Shown here in pieces: positions 56,360 through 64,000 of a DNA stretch of 64,000 bases (within the stretch, counting starts at the first letter, position 1; the number at the start of each line of letters is the position of its first letter). The position numbers were made by a program, and so were the translations under genes. This stretch comes from Sporocytophaga sp. (GTDB taxonomy: Bacteria; Bacteroidota; Bacteroidia; Cytophagales; Cytophagaceae): the NCBI RefSeq assembly GCF_017745095.1, contig NZ_JAGHZZ010000014.1, positions 49,502 through 113,501 of the forward strand, read 5' to 3'. Below the pieces are notes generated by a model, which did no database searches, was not told the DNA's origin, and saw nothing but the letters and a program-made list of their open reading frames with translations.

Positions 56360-57063
56360 CCATAAAAAAGCATCTCCCAAATTTCATCACTTGTTTAAAC
56401 CTCCTGTCAGGCTGTATTGGAATTACCGAAGCATTTAAAGGTAATCTTGTAAATGCAGCACTTTTGATCATTGCAGGAGCAATTTTTGACTTTTTTGATG
56501 GATTTATTGCCCGCCTGGTAAAAGCCTCTTCCCCCATTGGAAAAGATCTAGATTCTCTTGCAGATGTAATTACATTTGGATTATTGCCAGGAGTAATATT
56601 ATTTAATTTGTTAAAAATAAATGGTAATATTCCTTTAGCTATAAATTACATTCCATTAATCGTTCCTGTATTTTCCGCTCTCCGCTTAGCCAAGTTCAAT
56701 AATGATCCCCGTCAAACCGGTTCATTTATTGGAGTCCCTACCCCTGCAAATGCTCTTCTCATTGGGTCTCTACCTTTAATAACAGAATTTAATTCAGATT
56801 TCAATTTGAATTTTATAATCAACAATCCTTATTTTGTTATTTCAGTCAGTGTAATAATGTCATTGCTTCTGATTTCAGAGATTCCCCTATTTGCCTTGAA
56901 GTTTAAGACGTTTAACTGGAAAGACAATCAGATTATTTATATTTTCTTACTAATTAGCTTAATCCTTTTACTTTTAATAAAAGTGGCAGCCATACCATTA
57001 ATAGTGATTTTATATGTAATTTTGTCTGTCATTAATAATTCAATATTAAAAAAAACAAAATAG
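56356..57063 (+). CDS. pssA: CDP-diacylglycerol-serine O-phosphatidyltransferase
   Basis: Makes phosphatidylserine, precursor of phosphatidylethanolamine, from CDP-DAG and serine in the inner membrane. The ATG at 56356 (MTIKKHLPNFITCLNLLSG, 235 residues) fits the family start and is coupled to the upstream gene; a TTG at 56341 would add five residues. The CDP-alcohol phosphotransferase motif is complete: FDGFIARLVKASSPIGKDLDSLAD (DGx2ARx8Gx3Dx3D layout). The extra block DSLADVITFGLLPG typifies PssA rather than PgsA. About six to eight membrane helices. Confidence 0.9.
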   Translation: MTIKKHLPNFITCLNLLSGCIGITEAFKGNLVNAALLIIAGAIFDFFDGFIARLVKASSPIGKDLDSLADVITFGLLPGVILFNLLKINGNIPLAINYIPLIVPVFSALRLAKFNNDPRQTGSFIGVPTPANALLIGSLPLITEFNSDFNLNFIINNPYFVISVSVIMSLLLISEIPLFALKFKTFNWKDNQIIYIFLLISLILLLLIKVAAIPLIVILYVILSVINNSILKKTK

Positions 57064-57286
57064 AAATCAGTTTATTGCCAAAGTTGCTTTATACTACCCA
57101 AAAAACACTTAACAATCAACCCAAAGCAGTAAAATCTGGACTCATATTATAATGAGTAAGTACTCTTGAATTAGATGAGATTCAGGTAAAAGAAAGTTGG
57201 TATACCACTGTAAAAAGCTAAAAGCCAACCTGATTATGGAAGGATGTAGTTTTAAAATTAAACAAGCATAATAAATATTTCAAAAT
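57064..57286. other. Gene-free leader region upstream of the second porU
   Basis: No ORF or tRNA. It contains short alternative stems: ACTCAT (57140-57145) with ATGAGT (57152-57157), and the overlapping GAGTA (57154-57158) with TACTC (57161-57165); the two cannot form together. I see no clear TAnnTTTG promoter. Together with the hairpin at 57287 it could be a folded 5' leader, or simply the tail of the pssA transcript. Confidence 0.35.
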
Positions 57287-57338
57287 ACCGTTTATATCTT
57301 GCCTGTAGCATAGGCAAGATATAAACGGTTGTTTTTTT
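57287..57338 (+). terminator. Very strong hairpin with U-tract directly before the second porU
   Basis: Arms ACCGTTTATATCTTGCCT (57287-57304) and AGGCAAGATATAAACGGT (57312-57329) are perfectly complementary over 18 bases, with a seven-base loop, followed by TGTTTTTTT. Sequence-wise it is a model intrinsic terminator, for pssA. But the porU2 ATG is only 17 bases after the stem, leaving no room for a promoter, so any porU2 transcript from upstream must pass through it. Confidence 0.9.
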
Positions 57339-57346
57339 ATCTATCT

Positions 57347-60300
57347 ATGAAATTAGAAACGAAGCTATTATTTCTATTACTGATATACACATTCAGTGCC
57401 AAAGCCCAATATTCCGACTTTAAAAACTCTATTAAGGTAAAGTGGACATCTCCGGTTTCTGTTCTTGATAACCAAGCAAAAACAAGATTAGTTCCAAATT
57501 TTGAAGAATCATTTCATATAGAACCTCAGGATTATTTACCCTCTTTTGTACTGCGTATATACAATGAAAGAGTCGAGGAAATTACCATTCACCCCGATTC
57601 AACTGAACTCATGGGGACAATAGATGCAGATCTTATAAGAAACGCTCCCGCTGATGCATTCGAGACAAAAATTTTTATAAGATACTATAAAGGGAAACCC
57701 TTAAGTGAAATTTATATTGTTCCAATTAAGGCATCAGCCGGTTCATTTCAAAAAATTCATAAATTTTCATATACGTATAAAGCGTCTCAAACATCTGAAC
57801 CTCTTCCTGTTTCCAGTAAAATTATAAAAAGATCAGGAAAATCAACTGCCCGAACTGCCTCAACATCTAGTTCAGTATTATCTTCAGGAGACTGGCATAA
57901 GTTAAGTATCTCCAACTCTGGAGTTTTTAAAATTGACTACAATTTCCTTACGAACCTTGGTTTAAATCCCTCCACCATAAATCCTAAACAAATCAAAATT
58001 TATGGTAATGGAGGAGGAATGCTTTCTCAAAAAAATGATGATCCGAGATATGATGACCTGGTTGAAAATGCTATTTATGTTTCAGGTGAAGCTGATGGAA
58101 AATTTGACCAGGGAGATTTTATCCTTTTTTACGGGACAGGTCCACATCCCTGGTCCTATGACTTTATAAGTCAAAGCTTCAACCACACTTTCAATATTTA
58201 TTCAGATTTTGCGTATTACTTTCTTACTATAGGTCCGGATAATGGACTCCGTATACCTGAGCAGCTTTCTGAAACCGGTGCAGAGCAAAGTATTACTCAA
58301 TTTGACGATAGATATTTTTTTGAAAAGGACGAAGCGCAAGTAATGGTAGAGCCTATAAAACCAAGTGGCAGGCTCTGGATTGGTGATATTTTTAACTATA
58401 ATCTTCAATATACTTACCCTTTCGACGCGACAGGCATAATTCCTAATAGTGAGGTATCGTTGAGGTCCTCGTGCGTTGGAAGATCTTCAGCATCAAGCTC
58501 ATTCAATATTACCCTTAATAACGTGGCGATTGGCACTCATAATTTTACCAATTCAGCCTATTTTGAAAATCCAAATGTTGAGTATCCTTATGTGGGAGAA
58601 GTGAAAACTGAATTATTTAAAACGAATAGTTCAACCTTTAATAATAGCTCTAACATTTCTATAAAATACGTTTTTAATAAAGCAGGCAAAAGTGAAGCAA
58701 GAGGTTATCATGATTATTTTGAAATATTTGTCCAAAAGCAATTACGACTATATGGTAATCAGACTTCGTTTAGATCTATACCGAGTCTTAACTATAGCAT
58801 TTCCGAATTTAAAATTTCAGGCACACAAGGCACAGAGATTGTTTGGGACATTACAGATCCTCTTTATGTAAAAAAACAAAATTATTCCTTTGCCGCAGAT
58901 ACAGTTTCCTTTTCAACTAATACTAACACTTTAAAGGAATTTGTAATTTTTAACTTAAATAATATTAGCCCCCCAGCTTATATTGGAAAAATCGCAAACC
59001 AAAATCTCCATGGAATTATTGCTCCAAATATTCCTGAAAACATTATCATAACCACTGATGAGTTTGAAGATGCGGCAAATCAATTGGCTCAATTCCATAA
59101 ATCCTATGATAATCAGGACAGTTATGTGGTTACAGTAAAAAAGATTTACAATGAGTTTTCTTCCGGAGCCCAGGATATTACCGCTATAAGAGACTTTATT
59201 AAAATGGTATACGACAGAAGCTCTCCTAATGACAGCTTACATTACGTAACATTATTTGGAGATTGCTCCATGGATTACAAAGACAGATTAGCGAATAATA
59301 CAAATTTTGTCCCAACTTATGAGTCACGCCAGTCCTTACATCCAATTTTCTCTTATTCTTCAGATGATTATTATGGATTTATGGATTCCTTTGAAGGAGA
59401 ATGGGTTGAAAATATTAGTGGAGACGCTACCCTTGATGTAGGAATAGGACGACTACCAGTTAAAAGTACTGCTGAAGCTTATGCTATTGTTGACAAAATT
59501 AAAATTTACAAGAGCAATCAGTCTCTGGGAAAATGGAGAAATAGAATCACTTTAGTTGCCGACAATCAACCTAACAGCAACCTTCATTTGAATTCAGCCG
59601 AATTATTGGCAAGTAAGCTTGAACAAAATCAGCCTAATTACAATATTAATAAGGTATATATGGCTGCTTACCCACTTGTCTATACACCATCAGGACCTAC
59701 TTGCCCTGCAGCAGCAGAAGTAATTCAAAATGATATAGACAAAGGAATTTTCTTATTAAACTACACCGGACATGGAGGAGAGCTTCAGCTGGCTCAGGAA
59801 AATATTCTTAATACTACTATCATTTCAAAATGGAAAAATATAGATCAACTCCCATTTCTAGTAGCTGCTACTTGTCAATTTGGCCGATATGACTATCCAG
59901 CGGTTGTATCCGGAATTGAAACCGCAATATTAAATGCAAATGGGGGAGCCATTGGTTCGCTTGCCTCTACCAGGCCAGTTTATTCAAATACGAATGAAGC
60001 TATAAATGTTGCCTTTTATAATGCTGTATTCCAAAAGAAAGGTAACAGATATCAAAGATTAGGAGAAATTATGATGCCTACTAAAAATAAGAGTAATTCG
60101 GGTATTAATAACAGGAATTATTCATTATTGGCAGATCCTGCATTAACATTAAATTATCCAATAGAAGATATTGTACTTACCAAGGTGAATGACATTAATG
60201 TTTCAGGTGTGGTAAGTGATACAATTAAAGCACTTGAAAAGGTTAAACTTGAAGGTGAAGTGAGATCTGGAGGTAGTATAATTGAGGATTACAATGGAGT

Positions 60301-61237
60301 ATTAAATTTGACGCTTTACGATAAAAAGAATATAATTACTACAATAGAAAACCCAATTGTAAGTGTAGGATTGCAGAATAGTCTTATATACGATGGTCCA
60401 GCATCAGTTAAAAATGGTAAGTTTTCATTAGAATTTGTTATTCCAAAAGATATTTCATATCAATACAGTAACGGCAAAGCCAGTTTTTACGCTAGCAATT
60501 CACCAAACCTACGTGATGCAGCAGGTGCTTCCTTTGATTTAGTAATTGGAGGAACTAATAAAAGTGCAGTCGAAGACAATACACCACCAGTCATTAAACC
60601 ATATTTAAATGATGAAACTTTTGTTTTCGGCGGATCTACAGGTTCTAACCCCAAATTAATTATTAAATTATTTGATGAAAATGGAATAAATCTGGCTTCT
60701 GCTGGTATTGGTCATGAAATTTCAATGACTATAGACAATTCCAACGAAGTTATTACTCTAAATGAATTTTACAGCTCAGGGTTAGATGACTATAAAAATG
60801 GAACGGTGAATTATCCACTTAAGGATCTTGCACCTGGTAATCATTCTATTAAGATAAGAGCATGGGATACTTATAATAATTCTTCAGAAGTATATCTTGA
60901 ATTTGTTGTAGTTAACAATGAATCAATAAGCCTTGAACATATCCTTAACTACCCAAATCCATTCTCAACCAATACTGAGTTCCATTTTGATCACAATAGA
61001 GCCGGTGAAGATATAGATGTTATGATCCAGATCTATACAGTTTCAGGCAAACTTATCAAAACTATCTCCAACAGATTATTTACAAGTCCAAGTCATGTCT
61101 CAGGAATTCATTGGGATGGAAGAGATGATTTTGGAGATAAAATTGGAAAAGGAGTTTATGTATATAAATTAAATGTTAAATCTCTCAGAGATGGTAACCA
61201 TAAATTTAAATACCAAAAGCTAGTAGTTCTTAACTAA
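57347..61237 (+). CDS. porU: PorU-type T9SS sortase, copy 2 (porV-linked)
   Basis: Second C25 sortase, linked to porV as is usual for the authentic porU. The ATG at 57347 opens a signal peptide ending AKAQ and gives 1296 residues; a TTG at 57329 lies inside the hairpin and is rejected. Domain order equals copy 1: N-terminal Ig-like region (about 22-175), IKIYGNGGGMLSQ and RYDDLVENAIYVSG, C25 domain with catalytic His809 (NYTGHGGE) and Cys843 (AATCQFGRYD), Ig-like modules, and a CTD-like end (NYPNPF ... GKGVYVYK). By eye the first 170 residues are much less alike between copies than the rest. porV follows 43 bases after the stop without visible promoter or terminator. Confidence 0.93.
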   Translation: MKLETKLLFLLLIYTFSAKAQYSDFKNSIKVKWTSPVSVLDNQAKTRLVPNFEESFHIEPQDYLPSFVLRIYNERVEEITIHPDSTELMGTIDADLIRNAPADAFETKIFIRYYKGKPLSEIYIVPIKASAGSFQKIHKFSYTYKASQTSEPLPVSSKIIKRSGKSTARTASTSSSVLSSGDWHKLSISNSGVFKIDYNFLTNLGLNPSTINPKQIKIYGNGGGMLSQKNDDPRYDDLVENAIYVSGEADGKFDQGDFILFYGTGPHPWSYDFISQSFNHTFNIYSDFAYYFLTIGPDNGLRIPEQLSETGAEQSITQFDDRYFFEKDEAQVMVEPIKPSGRLWIGDIFNYNLQYTYPFDATGIIPNSEVSLRSSCVGRSSASSSFNITLNNVAIGTHNFTNSAYFENPNVEYPYVGEVKTELFKTNSSTFNNSSNISIKYVFNKAGKSEARGYHDYFEIFVQKQLRLYGNQTSFRSIPSLNYSISEFKISGTQGTEIVWDITDPLYVKKQNYSFAADTVSFSTNTNTLKEFVIFNLNNISPPAYIGKIANQNLHGIIAPNIPENIIITTDEFEDAANQLAQFHKSYDNQDSYVVTVKKIYNEFSSGAQDITAIRDFIKMVYDRSSPNDSLHYVTLFGDCSMDYKDRLANNTNFVPTYESRQSLHPIFSYSSDDYYGFMDSFEGEWVENISGDATLDVGIGRLPVKSTAEAYAIVDKIKIYKSNQSLGKWRNRITLVADNQPNSNLHLNSAELLASKLEQNQPNYNINKVYMAAYPLVYTPSGPTCPAAAEVIQNDIDKGIFLLNYTGHGGELQLAQENILNTTIISKWKNIDQLPFLVAATCQFGRYDYPAVVSGIETAILNANGGAIGSLASTRPVYSNTNEAINVAFYNAVFQKKGNRYQRLGEIMMPTKNKSNSGINNRNYSLLADPALTLNYPIEDIVLTKVNDINVSGVVSDTIKALEKVKLEGEVRSGGSIIEDYNGVLNLTLYDKKNIITTIENPIVSVGLQNSLIYDGPASVKNGKFSLEFVIPKDISYQYSNGKASFYASNSPNLRDAAGASFDLVIGGTNKSAVEDNTPPVIKPYLNDETFVFGGSTGSNPKLIIKLFDENGINLASAGIGHEISMTIDNSNEVITLNEFYSSGLDDYKNGTVNYPLKDLAPGNHSIKIRAWDTYNNSSEVYLEFVVVNNESISLEHILNYPNPFSTNTEFHFDHNRAGEDIDVMIQIYTVSGKLIKTISNRLFTSPSHVSGIHWDGRDDFGDKIGKGVYVYKLNVKSLRDGNHKFKYQKLVVLN

Positions 61238-61280
61238 TAATTGATTTAAAATTTTAATTTTGAAATTCAAATCCACAACA

Positions 61281-62474
61281 ATGATAAAAAAAATATTTTT
61301 TAGCTTAAGCATTGTAGTACTAAGCACTCAATTATCTAATGCCCAAACTACCACATTAGGTGGGCAACAAGGTAATCCAATAACAACGGCAACTCCATTC
61401 ATGACAATTTCCCCAGATGCAAGGTCTGGCGCTATGGGAGACGTTGGCGCTGCAATATCTCCAGATGCCAATTCAATTTTCTGGAACCCTGCCAAATTAG
61501 CATTTGCCGAAAAAAACATGGGCGTTGCCATCAGTTATACACCATGGCTCAGAAAACTAGTAAATGATATGTCCCTCTCTTACCTATCCGGATATAAAAA
61601 ATTACGAAAAGAAGAGGCTATCGGTATATCAATGAATTACTTCAATCTAGGTAGCATTACTTTCACAGATAATAATGGTAATGTAATGCAAGACTTTCGT
61701 CCTAAGGAATTTTCATTTACAGGTTGTTATTCAAGAAAATTGAGTAAAACCCTTGGTGTAGCTGTTGGTCTGAAATACATATATTCAAACTTATCTGGAA
61801 ATATTTCAATTAGCAGTGGAGGAGCAACAACATCTGCCAAACCTGGTAATACTGCAGCAGGTGACGTAGGAGTATACTTCAACAATGATTATATCATTGC
61901 CGGTACAAATACGAATATAGCTCTAGGTGCTATGTTGTCTAATCTTGGAGCAAAAATATCTTATACGAATAGCAGTCAGAAAGATTTTATCCCCACCAGT
62001 CTTAGAGTTGGTACAGCAATAACAACAGAACTGGACCCATACAACAAATTAGTCTTTGCGATTGACGCCAATAAACTATTGGTTCCAACACCACCGCAGA
62101 GAGACAGTTCGAATAATATAGTTAAAGGGAAAGACCCAGAAAGAGGCCTATTAAGTGGAGTCCTTGGTTCTTTTTCAGATGCTCCAGGAGGATTTAAAGA
62201 GGAGATGCAGGAAATCATTCTATCCGGAGGATTAGAATATTGGTATAATGATTTATTTGCAGTTAGAGGCGGATATTTTTACGAAAATCCCCATAAAGGC
62301 AATAGGAAGTATTTTACATTAGGATTTGGAATAAGATACCAGGTTTTTGGCTTAGACTTCGCATACCTTGTACCGGTAAGATCGAACAATCCACTTGCTG
62401 AGACGTTAAGATTTACACTGCATTTCAATTTCGAGAGTAAGAGTACAAAAGATATTGAAACTATAACAGAATAA
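61281..62474 (+). CDS. porV: T9SS outer-membrane shuttle protein PorV
   Basis: FadL-family 14-strand barrel that receives folded T9SS cargo from the SprA translocon and delivers it to the PorU sortase. The ATG at 61281 starts a proper signal peptide (ending LSNAQ; 398 codons including the stop); a TTG at 61260 adds seven residues and is less likely. The mature N-terminus contains MTISPDARSGAMGDVGAAIS and SIFWNPAKLAF, the PorV/PorQ-type segment, and the size matches P. gingivalis PorV (391). Position after porU2 agrees with the canonical porU-porV order. Confidence 0.94.
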   Translation: MIKKIFFSLSIVVLSTQLSNAQTTTLGGQQGNPITTATPFMTISPDARSGAMGDVGAAISPDANSIFWNPAKLAFAEKNMGVAISYTPWLRKLVNDMSLSYLSGYKKLRKEEAIGISMNYFNLGSITFTDNNGNVMQDFRPKEFSFTGCYSRKLSKTLGVAVGLKYIYSNLSGNISISSGGATTSAKPGNTAAGDVGVYFNNDYIIAGTNTNIALGAMLSNLGAKISYTNSSQKDFIPTSLRVGTAITTELDPYNKLVFAIDANKLLVPTPPQRDSSNNIVKGKDPERGLLSGVLGSFSDAPGGFKEEMQEIILSGGLEYWYNDLFAVRGGYFYENPHKGNRKYFTLGFGIRYQVFGLDFAYLVPVRSNNPLAETLRFTLHFNFESKSTKDIETITE

Positions 62475-62480
62475 TAAAAG

Positions 62481-63752
62481 ATGTTGATAAGAACTCAGGA
62501 GCCTGAATTAAGACCATTAACGTTTAATAATATTTTATTACCAAAGCGCAATGAGCTTAATAATAAGATACCTTTTTATCAATTAATATCAGGAGCTCAG
62601 GACGTTCTTAGATTAGAAATAATTTTTAAAGCAGGAAGCCTTTACGAACCGAAAGAAAGTGTAGCCCACTTTACCGCCAAAATGCTTTCGGAAGGGACTA
62701 AAGACTTTTCTGCTAAGGAAATCCAGGAAAAAATAGCTTTCTATGGAGCTTTTATGGAATTAAATAGTGGGTTCGACAGGGCAGCATTTACTGTCTATTG
62801 TCTGGCCCGTCATTTGGATAAATTATTACCTATAATTTCTCAAATAATTACAGAGCCGACTTTTCCTGAACAAGAATTAGAGACATTAAAGCTTATAAGC
62901 CTTCAATCACTTCGTGTTAATCAGGAAAAAACAGCATTCTTAGCTTCAGCAAAATTCCGAAAACTATTATTTGGACAGCACCCATATGGAAGCTGCATGA
63001 CCGAAGAAGGGATTAGTTCAATATCCAGAGAAGATCTCATTCAATTCCATGAAAAATATTATTCATTATCTAATGCAACAATTCTTATTACAGGAGGAGG
63101 GAATACAAACTACTATAATTTAATAAATAATCACTTTGGCATACATCAATTAATCAACACAAATCAAATATCTGATTATGCTGCCAGCTTAGGAACACCA
63201 ACTAATGAAATAATTGTCAAAGAAAATTCTATCCAATCTTCAATAAGGTTGGGATGCCCTTTATTTACCATCAAACATGACGATTATTTTAAAACGTCAA
63301 TTCTCGTAGAAATTTTAGGAGGTTACTTCGGTTCACGTCTTATGAAAAATATTCGAGAAGATAAAGGATACACCTATGGAATCCATGCGAACTTTGCAGT
63401 TATGAAAAACAATGGATATCTAGTAATAGGAACTGATGTTAATAAAGAAAATACAAAGGCAACTCTAGAAGAAATTTATAAAGAAATTAATTTACTTAAA
63501 TCAGAGAAAGTTAATATAGAGGAGTTGACACTTGTAAAAAACTATCTAAAAGGAAGCTTTATTAATTCAATAAATACATCATATTCACAGGTAGATAAAT
63601 TCAAAACATTACTATTTAACAATCTACCTGAAAATTTTTACGAAACATATTTTAATACTCTTACACATATTACCACTGAAGAAATTCAATCAATAGCATT
63701 AAAATACTTTCGACTTGAAAATTTTTATGAGGTTGTAGTGGGTAATATTTAA
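62481..63752 (+). CDS. M16-family protein without the zinc site
   Basis: Member of the insulinase/processing-peptidase family, probably a non-catalytic partner. The 423-residue protein has both M16 halves. Where active enzymes carry HxxEH (as in AHFLEHMLF-type sequences) this one reads AHFTAKMLSEGT, so the Glu and second His are gone. The C-terminal half keeps the family Arg-Tyr pair in GSRLMKNIREDKGYTYG. No signal peptide is seen, so it is likely cytosolic or needs a partner. Catalytic M16 genes are often next to such inactive ones, but none is present on either side here. Starts six bases after porV. Confidence 0.88.
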   Translation: MLIRTQEPELRPLTFNNILLPKRNELNNKIPFYQLISGAQDVLRLEIIFKAGSLYEPKESVAHFTAKMLSEGTKDFSAKEIQEKIAFYGAFMELNSGFDRAAFTVYCLARHLDKLLPIISQIITEPTFPEQELETLKLISLQSLRVNQEKTAFLASAKFRKLLFGQHPYGSCMTEEGISSISREDLIQFHEKYYSLSNATILITGGGNTNYYNLINNHFGIHQLINTNQISDYAASLGTPTNEIIVKENSIQSSIRLGCPLFTIKHDDYFKTSILVEILGGYFGSRLMKNIREDKGYTYGIHANFAVMKNNGYLVIGTDVNKENTKATLEEIYKEINLLKSEKVNIEELTLVKNYLKGSFINSINTSYSQVDKFKTLLFNNLPENFYETYFNTLTHITTEEIQSIALKYFRLENFYEVVVGNI

Positions 63753-63948
63753 TTATATATAATTTCATGAAATCAATATATAACTTTTATAGCTCTCGAC
63801 TATTACTATCACAAGTTTATGAAATGATAAACAGTCAAGTTATAGGTCCCATTTAATTCGAGCAAAAGAGTTCTATGCTTGAATCCTACACAAAACCTAT
63901 TGAAGATTATTGAGGAGAGAATTAAAATTTCAGCTATTGTAAAATAAA
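63753..63948. other. Gene-free region between the M16 gene and the rRNA terminator
   Basis: AT-rich, no ORF, tRNA or clear repeat seen. It separates the plus-strand M16 gene from the minus-strand rRNA operon. Confidence 0.5.
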
Positions 63949-63975
63949 AAAGCTCTGAACTGTCTTCAGAGCTTT
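63949..63975 (-). terminator. Terminator of the rRNA operon
   Basis: Eleven-base perfect stem AAAGCTCTGAA (63949-63959) with TTCAGAGCTTT (63965-63975) and a five-base loop. On the minus strand the stem's own T's run on into TTTATTTT, the right polarity for the 5S gene beside it. Confidence 0.85.
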
Positions 63976-63983
63976 ATAATAAT

Positions 63984-64000
63984 AAGGTTGGCGACTACCT
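63984..64000 (-). rRNA. rrf: 3' end of 5S ribosomal RNA (truncated by window edge)
   Basis: On the minus strand the last 17 bases read AGGTAGTCGCCAACCTT, matching the 3' end of bacterial 5S rRNA (the conserved GAGAGTAGGTxGTCGCC strand, cut by the window edge). The rho-independent hairpin nine bases downstream fits an rRNA operon end. Only a few bases are visible, so the call depends on that short match. Confidence 0.75.

Noticed and set aside
57329..57346. TTG start for porU copy 2
   Set aside because: It lies in the last base pairs of the hairpin and its T-run; the ATG at 57347 begins a proper signal peptide.
57064..57346. Known riboswitch or tRNA upstream of porU copy 2
   Set aside because: No cloverleaf and no riboswitch consensus that I recognise; only short alternative stems and the large hairpin are visible.
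1..64000. CRISPR arrays, insertion sequences, prophage
   Set aside because: No regularly spaced direct repeats, transposase or phage structural genes were found in reading the window.

Overview
The window is AT-rich chromosomal DNA from a Bacteroidota bacterium, most likely a gliding or cellulolytic Cytophagales relative (for example the Sporocytophaga/Cytophaga group). The phylum assignment rests on type IX secretion (T9SS) genes (PorU, PorV, PorZ-like, C-terminal sorting domains), several TTG-N18/19-TAnnTTTG promoters typical of Bacteroidetes sigma-A, the uppS-bamA-ompH-ompH block with DUF6089 proteins, the adjacent nadK and CBS genes, and a lipoprotein glutaminyl cyclase. The genus is inference. 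Most of the window is core genome. I see no insertion sequence, prophage, CRISPR array or complete tRNA gene.

Layout. 1-1028: 3' part of purH. 1118-6635: cell-shape operon mreB-mreC-mreD-mrdA-rodA. 6632-7693: unknown conserved-looking protein on the minus strand. 7844-10800: PorZ-like T9SS protein and recO. 10844-13020: unknown lipoprotein divergent from a chromate transporter. 13003-19715: minus-strand sugar-nucleotide cluster (ugd, uxs, tviB-like, rfbB, tviC-like, rfbA) making precursors for surface polysaccharide. 19906-22581: acyl-CoA dehydrogenase, rpsU, xer recombinase, hpf. 22657-27475: rimP-nusA-infB with a promoter and an attenuator-like leader. 27621-32135: membrane EEP-fold protein, cysS, glutaminyl cyclase, LD-carboxypeptidase. 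32234-38499: outer-membrane assembly block (two Skp/OmpH, BamA, UppS, two DUF6089 barrels). 38609-42519: nadK, CBS, hydrolase, glutamine amidotransferase, CvpA, YqeY. 42597-46786: pdxJ, YbfF-like hydrolase, DUF2905, RsmI-like, metK, HU. 46787-47150: gene-free DNA with a cluster of DnaA-box-like 9-mers. 47151-51355: large TolB/barrel protein and FAD oxidoreductase. 51658-63752: T9SS locus with two full-length PorU paralogues, an MBL hydrolase and pssA between them, then PorV and a catalytically degenerate M16 protein. The right edge touches the 3' end of a minus-strand 5S rRNA gene and its terminator.

How the genes work together. Three of the four known T9SS attachment-complex parts appear here (PorU, PorV, PorZ; PorQ is not seen). 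The sugar-nucleotide enzymes could feed the polysaccharide that T9SS substrates are anchored to, and BamA/Skp would assemble the barrels. The most unusual feature is the duplicated PorU sortase: both copies keep the His/Cys dyad, they differ most in the N-terminal domain, and the porV-linked copy sits directly behind an 18-bp perfect hairpin with a U-tract, which looks like an attenuator or a read-through terminator.
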